A DNA stretch of 15,570 bases from SZUA-442 sp035461905 (lineage in GTDB: Bacteria > Actinomycetota > Acidimicrobiia > Spongiisociales > UBA5794), in assembly GCA_035461905.1 (NCBI GenBank), contig DATHUV010000082.1, positions 1 to 15,570 on the forward strand, read 5' to 3'. The notes under the pieces were generated by a model, which was given only the letters and a program-made list of their open reading frames with translations, searched no databases and was not told where the DNA came from. The position numbers and the translations under genes are program-made. Shown here piece after piece: positions 6,859-13,772 of the stretch (position 1 is the first letter of the stretch; each line of letters starts with the position of its first letter).

Positions 6859-7995
6859 TCAACCGCTCTCGAGGTAGCCGTCGAGCTGTTTGGCCCTGGC
6901 AGGTTGCCTCAGCTTCGCGAGGGCCTTGTTTTCGATCTGGCGCACCCGCTCGCGTGTGACGTCGAAATGTGCGCCGACCTGCTCGAGGGTGCGCACGGTG
7001 CCGTCATCGAGGCCGAAGCGCATGATCAGGACCTGGCGCTCACGGTCGTTGAGCGCCTCGAGTGCGAGGGACAGGTACTCCTGGAGCAACCTGAAGGATG
7101 CCTCTTCCACAGGGACGTCCGCACCGAGGTCAGGGACGACGTCACCGATCGTCGCGTCGTCCTCCTCGCCGATCGGCGTCTCGAGCGAAACGGGATCCTG
7201 GGCGATTCGGCGGAGCTCGGTGACCTTGACGGACTCGATGTCGAGTTCGGCCGCGATCTCCGCGATGGTGGGTTCGCGGCCGAGGTCCTGGTTCAGCGTC
7301 CGTTGCACCATGGCGAGCTTGTTGATCGTTTCCACCATGTGCACCGGCACCCTGATGGTCCTCGCTTGGTCCGCGAGCGCCCTCGTCACGGACTGGCGGA
7401 TCCACCACGTCGCGTAGGTCGAGAACTTGAATCCTTTGCGATAGTCGAACTTCTCCACCGCCCTGATGAGTCCCAGGTTGCCCTCCTGGATCAGGTCGAG
7501 GAGCCCGAGTCCCCTTCCGACGTACTTCTTGGCGATCGACACCACAAGGCGAAGATTGGATACCACGAGGCGTTGACGGGCACGGTCGGCCTTTCTGGCC
7601 TGACGTTCGAGGATGATCTTCTCGGCGGGAGTCATGTCCCCGCCGGCGGCGAGCTGCTCCTGTGCCTTGATCCCTGACTCGACCTGCATCGCGAGCTCCA
7701 CCTCCTGTTGGGTGGTGAGCAGCGGATATCGGCCGATCTCCTGGAGGTACATCCGTACGGGGTCCGACACGTGGACGAGCTCATCACCCGAGATCTCCGT
7801 GTCGGCGAGCGCCGTCATGGAGTCCTCCCGGATGTCGATACCGGATCTCTTCAGCTCGGCGAAGACGATCTCGAAGGCCTCCGGCGGAGCATCGATCTCC
7901 TCGAGTTCCTGGTGGATCTCACCGGCCATGAGGAACCCTCGCTGTCCCCCGCGACTCGCGAGTTCCTCGATGACACTGTCTGTCGATTCACTCAC
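6859..7995 (-). CDS. rpoD: Principal RNA polymerase sigma factor (sigma-70, SigA/RpoD)
   Basis: This 378-aa protein directs RNA polymerase to housekeeping promoters. Residues about 7-55 resemble sigma region 1.1, region 1.2 begins at DPVRMYLQEIGRYPLL (78-93), region 2 spans about 139-215 with LRLVVSIAKKYVGRG, DLIQEGNLGLIRAVEKFDYR and the promoter-melting FSTYATWWIRQ, region 3 follows from about 220 (VHMVETINKL), and region 4 covers about 312-375 with its helix-turn-helix VTRERVRQIENKALAKLR. It uses GTG 7995, preceded by AGGAG 6 nt upstream inside dnaG; the GTGA overlap of 4 nt with the dnaG stop implies translational coupling. The pairing recalls the macromolecular-synthesis arrangement of dnaG and rpoD in other bacteria, without rpsU. 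Confidence 0.96.
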   Translation of the reverse strand: MSESTDSVIEELASRGGQRGFLMAGEIHQELEEIDAPPEAFEIVFAELKRSGIDIREDSMTALADTEISGDELVHVSDPVRMYLQEIGRYPLLTTQQEVELAMQVESGIKAQEQLAAGGDMTPAEKIILERQARKADRARQRLVVSNLRLVVSIAKKYVGRGLGLLDLIQEGNLGLIRAVEKFDYRKGFKFSTYATWWIRQSVTRALADQARTIRVPVHMVETINKLAMVQRTLNQDLGREPTIAEIAAELDIESVKVTELRRIAQDPVSLETPIGEEDDATIGDVVPDLGADVPVEEASFRLLQEYLSLALEALNDRERQVLIMRFGLDDGTVRTLEQVGAHFDVTRERVRQIENKALAKLRQPARAKQLDGYLESG

Positions 7996-9773
7996 CGATC
8001 GCTCCTCAGGTCGCGCTTGGACTGCTCCAACGCTATCAGGCGTTGCCACAGTTCCGAATACCCCTGTGCATCGGCCTCGCGGTCGATGCGCTGGAGCTGT
8101 CCCTTGATCCCGTCGATCTCCGTCTCGATACGTGCGATCTCGAGGAGGGACACGATGTCGAACGGCTCGGGGAGCGGCCGGTCGTCGAGCGCGAGCCTTC
8201 GCAGGAGTTCCGCCGTCGGCGAGTCATCCGACCCGATCGCTGCACCGAGATCAGGCGGCTCCCCTGCCGGCACGCCATCGAGCAGGTCCTTCGCCCGCTC
8301 GTACGCTGTTCGCAGGTGCTCGTCCGCAAACAAACCCGGATCGAGATCGACAGCGGCCAAACGTTCGTCGTTCGCGAGCATGAGCCTGAGCAGCTCCTCC
8401 TCGATCCTGTACGTACTCGATTGAGGTGCAGCCGTTGCGGGGCCAGCCTGCTCCCCTTTCGCTGGCGGTGGCCTCTCCCCCGCCGAGGGCTGGCCACTCC
8501 CGCGCATCGCCGACTCCACGAAGCGCAGTTCGACCCCTGTCGATCGGGAGACCAGGACGGCATACTCGTGACGGGTCACGGGGTCGGGATGGAGGGCGAT
8601 CACCGCAGCGGCGCCGCGCACCGCCTTCGCCCTCGCCTCCGGCTCGTCGAGGTCATAGTGGCTCAGCTCGGTCTCGATGCGGAACTTCAGGAGCGGCTCG
8701 GACTCGGCAATCGCCTCACGAAGGCGGTCCGCGGCGCCCGCGGCGACGACGTCTGCGGGATCCTTCCCGTCGGGGAGCAGGGCGATACGAAGATCGAGGT
8801 CACCGGGAACGGAACGGTCGAAGCCTCGGAGAGCCGCTCCTGCCCCGGCCTCGTCTGCGTCGAAGGCGAACACCACCCGTTCCGAGAACCGACGGAGGAG
8901 GTCGAGGTGGTCCTCACCGAGCGCCGTTCCGCATGTTGCCACGGCGATCGGCATCCCGGCGAGGTGCATGGCGATGACGTCGGTATATCCCTCCACCACG
9001 ACCGCGGTGTCCTGGCGGACGATGTCGGACTTCGCCCAGTTGAGTCCGTACAGGAGTCGGGACTTGTGATAGATCGCTGACTCAGACGAGTTGAGGTACT
9101 TGGGACCGTCGCCGTCGAGGACCCGCGCGCCGAACCCGACTGCGTCCCCCCGCACGTCGAAGATCGGGAACATGACCCTTCCCCGGAACCTGTCGATGAG
9201 CCCTCCACGCGACGAACGTGACGCAAGCCCGGCTGCGATCATCGTTTCATCGCGTGTACCAAGATCCCTGAGATGGTTGACGAGGTTGTCCCACCCGTCT
9301 GGGGAATACCCGAGGGAGAAGGTGTCCATGACGTCGGCGTCGTATCCGCGCGATCGCAGGTAACTGCGGGCTGCCCCGGCATCGGGCGCCGTCTTGAGGC
9401 GTTCGGTGTAGAAGGCAACGGCTGCGCCTGTCACCTCGACGAGCCGTTCACGTTTGCCTCTGCTCTTCGCCTCCGCCGGATCCACGGTCAGCGTGAACCC
9501 TGCGCGACGTGCGAGGAACTCCACTGCACCTGCGAAGTCGAGCCCCTGCGTCTCCTGGACCCATCGGTAGACGTCTCCCGACTTGCCACAGCCGAAGCAG
9601 TGATACAGGCCACGAGCCGCGTCGATCGACAACGAGGGGGTCTTCTCGGAATGGAAGGGGCAGACGGCCATGGTCGATCGACCCGACCGCTTCACCTTCG
9701 TCACCTCGGAGGCGAGTTCCGCGAGATCCGTCTTGTCGCGAACGGCATCGATGTCTTCTCGTCGGTAGGCCAC
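7992..9773 (-). CDS. dnaG: DNA primase
   Basis: This 593-aa enzyme makes RNA primers for DNA replication at the fork. The N-terminal zinc domain shows C38, H41, C59 and C62 (CPFH and CFGC). The RNA-polymerase core has the basic motif RFRGRVMFPI at 195-204, then the TOPRIM fold with E261 (VVVEGYTDVIA), the D305-x-D307 pair (FDADEAG) and the GKDPAD loop at 336-341. Residues about 430-593 form a variable C-terminal domain that would contact the helicase, ending in a long helix. The start is GTG 9773; no Shine-Dalgarno is visible, but a -10 hexamer sits 6 nt upstream, so the mRNA is probably leaderless. It overlaps the sigma-factor gene downstream by 4 nt. Length is normal for bacterial primases. 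Confidence 0.96.
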   Translation of the reverse strand: MAYRREDIDAVRDKTDLAELASEVTKVKRSGRSTMAVCPFHSEKTPSLSIDAARGLYHCFGCGKSGDVYRWVQETQGLDFAGAVEFLARRAGFTLTVDPAEAKSRGKRERLVEVTGAAVAFYTERLKTAPDAGAARSYLRSRGYDADVMDTFSLGYSPDGWDNLVNHLRDLGTRDETMIAAGLASRSSRGGLIDRFRGRVMFPIFDVRGDAVGFGARVLDGDGPKYLNSSESAIYHKSRLLYGLNWAKSDIVRQDTAVVVEGYTDVIAMHLAGMPIAVATCGTALGEDHLDLLRRFSERVVFAFDADEAGAGAALRGFDRSVPGDLDLRIALLPDGKDPADVVAAGAADRLREAIAESEPLLKFRIETELSHYDLDEPEARAKAVRGAAAVIALHPDPVTRHEYAVLVSRSTGVELRFVESAMRGSGQPSAGERPPPAKGEQAGPATAAPQSSTYRIEEELLRLMLANDERLAAVDLDPGLFADEHLRTAYERAKDLLDGVPAGEPPDLGAAIGSDDSPTAELLRRLALDDRPLPEPFDIVSLLEIARIETEIDGIKGQLQRIDREADAQGYSELWQRLIALEQSKRDLRSDR

Positions 9774-9779
9774 GGACCG

Positions 9780-9785
9780 ACGATA
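9780..9785 (-). promoter_or_regulatory. Probable -10 element of the dnaG-rpoD transcript (leaderless)
   Basis: Read on the minus strand this is TATCGT, fitting the TAnnnT consensus, 6 nt before the GTG start of dnaG. No recognisable -35 lies at 16-18 bp; that position is instead occupied by an imperfect palindrome. Confidence 0.55.
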
Positions 9786-9789
9786 CCGG

Positions 9790-9812
9790 CACGCATACGA
9801 TCACGTATCGTG
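9790..9812. promoter_or_regulatory. Imperfect palindrome over the dnaG -35 region, possible operator
   Basis: Arms CACG-c-ATACG and CGTAT-CGTG flank a 4-nt centre (ATCA); nine base pairs with one bulged base. It lies directly upstream of the predicted -10 of dnaG, where a repressor or activator of the replication/sigma operon could bind. This is based on position and symmetry only. Confidence 0.35.
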
Positions 9813-9835
9813 AGGAAGAAGCGAACGACGACGCG

Positions 9836-9869
9836 AACGGGGCACCGCGATCGCTCGCGGTGCCCCGTT
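9836..9869 (-). terminator. Strong hairpin downstream of the 26-codon ORF
   Basis: A perfect 14-bp inverted repeat (AACGGGGCACCGCG and its complement) flanks a 6-nt loop. No T-run follows on either strand. The only gene that could use it is the small minus-strand ORF ending at 9894; it would separate that transcript from the dnaG promoter immediately downstream. Confidence 0.65.
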
Positions 9870-9893
9870 GTTGGCGGGTGTGAGGAGTCCGTC

Positions 9894-9974
9894 CTACCTG
9901 GCCCTCTGGGCGTGCATCGCCGCAGCGGCCAGGACACGGGCCCTCACGATCTGCAATGCTGTATCGGGATGCAT
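9894..9974 (-). CDS. 26-codon small ORF between the Lrp-type regulator and dnaG
   Basis: The peptide is 26 aa, beginning MHPDTALQIVRARVLAAAAM and ending HAQRAR, basic and amphipathic-helical in character. Support for translation is a Shine-Dalgarno GAAGGA (minus strand, 9981-9986) exactly 6 nt before the ATG, a plausible -10 TAGAAT further upstream, and a strong hairpin shortly after the TAG stop, so the unit looks like a complete small gene. Its shape (M-x-P, then repeated L-x-x-x-R and Ala/Arg helix) resembles short uncharacterised actinobacterial peptides I have seen, but I cannot name a family. It could be a genuine small protein, a leader peptide or an sRNA carrying a chance ORF. Confidence 0.55.
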   Translation of the reverse strand: MHPDTALQIVRARVLAAAAMHAQRAR

Positions 9975-10000
9975 GGTGTGTCCTTCGTTCTGTTCGTTCT

Positions 10001-10024
10001 TTGAGCTCAACGTGATAGATTCTA
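10001..10024. promoter_or_regulatory. Overlapping divergent promoters and palindromes between the small ORF and the Lrp-type gene
   Basis: A perfect 10-bp palindrome TTGAGCTCAA (10001-10010) is followed by TAGATTCTA (10016-10024), itself an inverted repeat. It contains a plus-strand -10 candidate TAGATT (10016-10021) and a minus-strand candidate TAGAAT (10019-10024). No strong -35 is seen for either. The layout suits a site where one regulator controls both directions; the adjacent Lrp-type protein is the obvious candidate, since that family often autoregulates. Confidence 0.45.
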
Positions 10025-10059
10025 CACATATTCCACCGCAATAGCGAAAGATCTCCATC

Positions 10060-10515
10060 GTGGATCAGCTGGACAAGGCGATCATCGCCGCATTGACCGA
10101 AGACGGGCGGATGCCGTATGCCCGCATCGCAGAGCTGTCCGGGGTCGCCACAACGACCGTCCACCAGCGTGTCCGGCGCCTCACCGAGCGCGGCATCATC
10201 ACGGGAACGCGCGTTCGAGTCGACTGGGAAGCCGTCGGGTTGCCCGTCACGGCCCTGATATCCGTCGAAGCCCCAAGGGACAAGGGACTCGCTGACGTCG
10301 CCGAAGTGCTCCGGGCCATTCCCGAGATCCAGAACTGCTACGCCGTGACCGGGGAGTTCGACCTGCTCCTCACGGTCAGGGCGCGGTCCTCGGGCCACCT
10401 TGGCGAGCTTCTCGACCAGATTCGCCGAATTGCCCCCGGGCGGAGCAGGACCATCGTCGTCCTTGCAACCTACTTCGACGGTCGCGTTCCCCCCCTCGAG
10501 GGTTCAGGCGGGTAA
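10060..10515 (+). CDS. Lrp/AsnC-family transcriptional regulator
   Basis: This 151-aa protein has an N-terminal AsnC-type winged helix-turn-helix (LDKAIIAALTEDGRMPYARI, then AELSGVATTTVHQRVRRL and GIITGTRVRVD, residues about 4-55) and a C-terminal RAM-type ligand-binding and oligomerization domain (about 62-145, including the AVTGEFDLLLTVRA segment). Proteins of this family bind DNA as dimers or higher oligomers and usually respond to an amino acid; the effector here cannot be read from the sequence. The start is GTG 10060, with only a weak GAAAG upstream. Its last 12 nt overlap the end of the convergent glyS gene. Placed divergently from the 26-codon ORF and dnaG, it may autoregulate through the palindromes upstream. 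Next to glyS, a glycine-linked role is conceivable but unproven. Confidence 0.9.
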   Translation: MDQLDKAIIAALTEDGRMPYARIAELSGVATTTVHQRVRRLTERGIITGTRVRVDWEAVGLPVTALISVEAPRDKGLADVAEVLRAIPEIQNCYAVTGEFDLLLTVRARSSGHLGELLDQIRRIAPGRSRTIVVLATYFDGRVPPLEGSGG

Positions 10516-11811
10516 CCGGTCGGCGAGGTACGCCGTGAGGTTCTCGATGGGAATTCGGTCCTGGGCCATCGTGTCGCGGTCACGAACCGTGACCTGGGCG
10601 TCGTCGAGGGAGTCGAAGTCGACCGTCACGCACAGCGGTGTCCCTATCTCGTCCTGACGCCTATAGCGTCGCCCGATCGACTGGGTCGTGTCGACCTCGA
10701 TCTGCCACCGGTCGCGAATCATCGACGCTACTCGATCGGTCGTGTCGATCAGATCGGGCTTCTTGGAGAGGGGGAGGACCGCCACCTTGATCGGAGCGAG
10801 CCGCGGGTCGAGCTTGAGCACGGTCCGTGACTCACCATTGACCTCCTCCTCGGTGTAGGCGTCGATGAGGAAGGCGAACGTCGTACGCGTTGCGCCGGCG
10901 GCAGGCTCGATGACGTACGGGACGAACCGCTCGTTCGTCTCCTGGTCGAAGTACGTGAGGTCCTCACCGGAGCGCTCCATGTGGGCCTTCAGGTCGAAGT
11001 CCGTCCGGTTCGCGATCCCCTCCAGTTCATCCCACCCCCACGGGAAGCGGTACTCGACGTCGTACGTCCCTGCGGCATAGTGTGCGAGCTCGTCCGGTTC
11101 ATGGGCGCGCAATCGCAGGTTCTGGGGATCCATCCCGAGATCGATGTACCACCGGTGACGCGTTTCCACCCACTCATCGAAGGTCGCCGCGGCATCGTCA
11201 GGGTGGCAGAAGTACTCCATCTCCATCTGCTCGAACTCCCTGGTGCGGAACACGAACTGACCGGGAGTGATCTCGTTCCGGAACGACTTGCCGATCTGGG
11301 CGATCCCGAACGGCAGCTTCATGCGAGCCGTCCTGCGGACGTTCTCGAAGTTGATGAAGATTCCCTGTGCCGTTTCTGGGCGCAGGTACACCGCGTTGTC
11401 ATCCGACTCGACGGGGCCCATGTGGGTCTTGAACATCAGGTTGAACTGCTTCGGCTCGGTGAAGGTGCCCGAGTTCCCGCATGTGGGGCACCGGTCGGGG
11501 TCATCGAGTTTGTCGAGGCGGTGCCTGGCATTGCACTCCCTGCACTCCACGAGCGGATCGGAGAAGGACGAGACGTGCCCCGAGGCGACCCAGACCTCGG
11601 GAGACTGCAGGATCGCGGAGTCGATGCCGACGACGTCGTCGCGCATACGGACGGTCGATCTCCACCACTGTTCCTTGACGTTTCGCAGCAACTCGACACC
11701 GAGGGGTCCGTAGTCGTATGCAGACCGCAGCCCCCCGTAGATCTCCGATGACTGGAACACGAAACCGCGTCGCTTGGACAGGTTCACGATCGTGTCGAAG
11801 TCGGCTGGCAT
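10504..11811 (-). CDS. glyS: Glycyl-tRNA synthetase, dimeric (alpha2) type
   Basis: This 435-aa class II synthetase attaches glycine to its tRNA. It begins with the family signature SKRRGFVFQSSEIYGG, has a zinc-ribbon pair C90/C93 and C108/C111, RPETAQGIFINF (144-155), motif 2 around FRNEITPGQFVFR (177-189), and REFEQMEMEYFC. The motif 3 region is EPAAGATRTTFAF with GATR at 306-309, where the better-known form is GVDR. Residues about 338-432 are the anticodon-binding domain (APIKVAVLPLSKK, GRRYRRQDEIGTPLCVTVD). The ATG at 11811 has no strong ribosome site; it lies 33 nt after the uppS stop, so read-through from recO-uppS is likely. The short length, near 440 aa, fits the bacterial alpha2 form rather than the alpha2beta2 form. 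Confidence 0.96.
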   Translation of the reverse strand: MPADFDTIVNLSKRRGFVFQSSEIYGGLRSAYDYGPLGVELLRNVKEQWWRSTVRMRDDVVGIDSAILQSPEVWVASGHVSSFSDPLVECRECNARHRLDKLDDPDRCPTCGNSGTFTEPKQFNLMFKTHMGPVESDDNAVYLRPETAQGIFINFENVRRTARMKLPFGIAQIGKSFRNEITPGQFVFRTREFEQMEMEYFCHPDDAAATFDEWVETRHRWYIDLGMDPQNLRLRAHEPDELAHYAAGTYDVEYRFPWGWDELEGIANRTDFDLKAHMERSGEDLTYFDQETNERFVPYVIEPAAGATRTTFAFLIDAYTEEEVNGESRTVLKLDPRLAPIKVAVLPLSKKPDLIDTTDRVASMIRDRWQIEVDTTQSIGRRYRRQDEIGTPLCVTVDFDSLDDAQVTVRDRDTMAQDRIPIENLTAYLADRLPA

Positions 11812-11844
11812 GCGTACGTGATCCCGGATCGGCGGCCACGGATG

Positions 11845-12597
11845 CTACTGCGGCGCACCCTCCAAGGACCCATCGACGGCACCGCCGAACCGGCGGTCCC
11901 GCCCCCTGAACTCATCGATGCATCTGGCGAGCTCCACGCGATCGAAGTCGGGCCACAGCACCGGCGTGAACACGTACTCACTGTATGCGGCCTCCCACAA
12001 CAGGTAGTTCGACGTGCGTTGCTCGCCGCTGGTGCGGATGACGAGATCCGGGTCGGGCATCTCCGGGATGTAGAGATGCTCGCCGATCGTGCCCAGTTCG
12101 ATGTCGGCGGGGAGGAGGCTGCCTGCGGCGACCTCGGCGGCAATCGCTCGCATGGCGCCGAGGATCTCGACGCGGCCCCCGTAGTTGAAGGCGAACACCA
12201 TCGACATCGTGGTGTTGTCCTTTGTGAGTTCCTCGGCGTCGCGGATCCGTTCGAGGAGAATGGGAGGGATGCGGGCGTCGTCGAGGTCTCCCATGAACAA
12301 GACGCGCACGCCGAGGTGGTTGAGTTCGTCCCTCCTGCGTTCGAGGAGATCCACGTTGAAGTCCATCAGGAACGACACCTCGTACTCGTCGCGACTCCAG
12401 TTCTCGGTAGAGAACGTGTAAACGGTCAGCCACTCGATTCCGAGGTCGATTGCACCATGGACGACGTCGAAGAGGGCGGGTTCCCCGGCCGCGTGCCCCT
12501 GCGTGCGGTGGAGGCCACGTGCGTTCGCCCACCGCCCGTTGCCATCCATGATGATCGCGACATGGCGAGGACCGACGGGCTGCCCCACGTCAGCCAT
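11845..12597 (-). CDS. uppS: Isoprenyl (undecaprenyl-type) diphosphate synthase
   Basis: This 250-aa cis-prenyltransferase extends farnesyl or a similar diphosphate with isopentenyl units to make the lipid carrier for peptidoglycan and other wall polymers, at the inner membrane face. The active-site segment HVAIIMDGNGRWA places the catalytic aspartate at D18. LTVYTFSTENWSR (57-69) and the C-terminal RTSGEQRTSNYLLW and YVFTPVLWPDF segments are typical; these usually read RTGGEQRLSNFLLW, so the substitutions are mild. The start is ATG 12597, overlapping the recO stop by 8 nt; a longer in-frame extension upstream is only recO in another frame. Actinobacteria can have two paralogues with different chain lengths, and the product length cannot be read here. 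Confidence 0.95.
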   Translation of the reverse strand: MADVGQPVGPRHVAIIMDGNGRWANARGLHRTQGHAAGEPALFDVVHGAIDLGIEWLTVYTFSTENWSRDEYEVSFLMDFNVDLLERRRDELNHLGVRVLFMGDLDDARIPPILLERIRDAEELTKDNTTMSMVFAFNYGGRVEILGAMRAIAAEVAAGSLLPADIELGTIGEHLYIPEMPDPDLVIRTSGEQRTSNYLLWEAAYSEYVFTPVLWPDFDRVELARCIDEFRGRDRRFGGAVDGSLEGAPQ

Positions 12598-13309
12598 CGA
12601 GCATCGCCATGCTGCCGAGCTCGCGTTCGAGGTGATACTCGACGAACCGTTTGGTGACACCGAGCGCCTCACGCGAAAAGGATCGATCGGCGTCGGGAAG
12701 GTTGGACAGATCGCTCGCCGCGACGGTGGCGAGGTACGGAACGAGTCCCTCGCGCAAGGCATAGGCACCTGGCGTCCTGCAGTCATCACACAGGGATCCC
12801 CCGGCAGCGAAGCTGAACCGGGTCAGCGCATCAGGCCTGCCACAACCGGCACATGACGACAGGGCGGGAGCGACACCGATGATGTCGGCAGCCTTCAGAA
12901 GGAACGACGTGACCAGATCGGGATGGGGAGGTGCCGCGTCGAGGACCGAAAGGCCCCTGTGTAGGAGGAGGAACAAGCGTTGGGAGGGCTCGTCCTCCTG
13001 CGCCACGGCATCGACGACCTCGATCATCGTCCCCGCGGCGAGGACCCGATCGAGGTCGTTGCGGAGATGCGCGAACGCGTTGATGATCGACACCTGTGTG
13101 ATCGTGTCGAGGTTCGTCCCCTCATAGAGCACGACATCGACGTGGGTGAACGGCTCGAGTCGACCACCGAACCTGCTCCTGGTCTTACGGACACCCTTCG
13201 CGACCGTGCGGACCTTGCCGTGATTCGGGCTCAGCAGCACGACGACGCGATGGGACTCCCCGAAGGGATATCCCCGCAACACGATCCCCTGATCGCTTCG
13301 CAGCGCCAT
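12590..13309 (-). CDS. recO: DNA repair protein RecO
   Basis: This 239-aa protein helps load RecA onto SSB-coated single-stranded DNA in the RecFOR pathway and anneals complementary strands. Residues 1-80 form the OB-fold domain (GIVLRGYPFGESHRVVVLL, then GKVRTVAKGVRKTRSRFGG, LEPFTHVDVVLYEG), residues 80-145 are helical, and the C-terminal part has the four-cysteine zinc site C153, C156, C174 and C177 (CAGCG and CDDC). The start is ATG 13309 with GGGGA 7 nt upstream. It overlaps uppS by 8 nt, so recO, uppS and glyS probably form one transcript. Length and motif order are normal. Confidence 0.95.
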   Translation of the reverse strand: MALRSDQGIVLRGYPFGESHRVVVLLSPNHGKVRTVAKGVRKTRSRFGGRLEPFTHVDVVLYEGTNLDTITQVSIINAFAHLRNDLDRVLAAGTMIEVVDAVAQEDEPSQRLFLLLHRGLSVLDAAPPHPDLVTSFLLKAADIIGVAPALSSCAGCGRPDALTRFSFAAGGSLCDDCRTPGAYALREGLVPYLATVAASDLSNLPDADRSFSREALGVTKRFVEYHLERELGSMAMLDG

Positions 13310-13375
13310 GTCTTCGTCCCCGCTCGCCGAACCCGCAGGCTACCGACGGCCGCCGACATCGCCGCGGATCACCGC

Positions 13376-13381
13376 TACATT
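13376..13381 (+). promoter_or_regulatory. Probable -10 element of a leaderless transcript
   Basis: TACATT fits TAnnnT and lies exactly 6 nt before ATG 13388, with no Shine-Dalgarno between. It selects ATG 13388 as the start of the pterin dehydratase gene. Confidence 0.6.
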
Positions 13382-13387
13382 GGACAT

Positions 13388-13666
13388 ATGGCTTCCGACC
13401 TCACCCAAGACCAGCGCCGAGAATTCATGGAGGAACACGACGACTGGTCCCTCGACGGCGAGACGATCACCCGCACCTTCGCCTTCTCGGACTTCAGCGA
13501 GGCTATGGCGTTCGTCACCCGCGTGGCGCTCGCCTCCGAGGTCGATGACCACCACCCTGACATCGACATCCGGTGGAACAAGGTGACTGTCGCCCTCTCG
13601 ACCCACTCCGAAGGTGCGCTCACGAGCAAGGACCTTCGGCTCGCTGCCACGTTCGACGCGTTCTAG
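13388..13666 (+). CDS. Pterin-4a-carbinolamine dehydratase
   Basis: This 92-aa enzyme dehydrates 4a-hydroxytetrahydrobiopterin in pterin recycling. The family signature is complete: E51, H55-H56-P57, W63, H73 and D82 at the expected spacing (E-x3-HHP-x5-W-x9-H-x8-D), within VDDHHPDIDIRWNKVTVALSTHSEG. Length is typical of the stand-alone enzyme. No aromatic amino-acid hydroxylase lies in the window, so its pterin-dependent partner must be elsewhere; bacterial members have also been tied to other pterin or molybdopterin roles, and that alternative stays open. It is divergent from recO across a 78-bp gap and is probably leaderless. Confidence 0.92.
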   Translation: MASDLTQDQRREFMEEHDDWSLDGETITRTFAFSDFSEAMAFVTRVALASEVDDHHPDIDIRWNKVTVALSTHSEGALTSKDLRLAATFDAF

Positions 13667-13712
13667 CACCCTCGGTCTCCGACCGGCAAGGACCTGCGTC
13701 ACGGCTTCAAAC

Positions 13713-13750
13713 GTGAGAAGACTCTCATGCGGCGCTCACGATCGTCTCAC
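13713..13750 (+). promoter_or_regulatory. Composite operator-like element upstream of the phosphotransferase (copy 1)
   Basis: GTGAGA-N4-TCTCAT forms an inverted pair (13713-13728), followed by CTCACG (13735-13740) and CTCAC (13746-13750). The three CTCA cores begin at 13724, 13735 and 13746, exactly 11 bp apart, so they lie on one face of the helix. The element ends 22 nt before ATG 13773. An equivalent element lies upstream of the Asp-Ser protein gene. Tandem 11-bp direct repeats are the binding pattern of OmpR/PhoP-family regulators; assignment to that family is an inference. Confidence 0.6.
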
Positions 13751-13772
13751 CAACGCCCGCCAACCTCGAACC

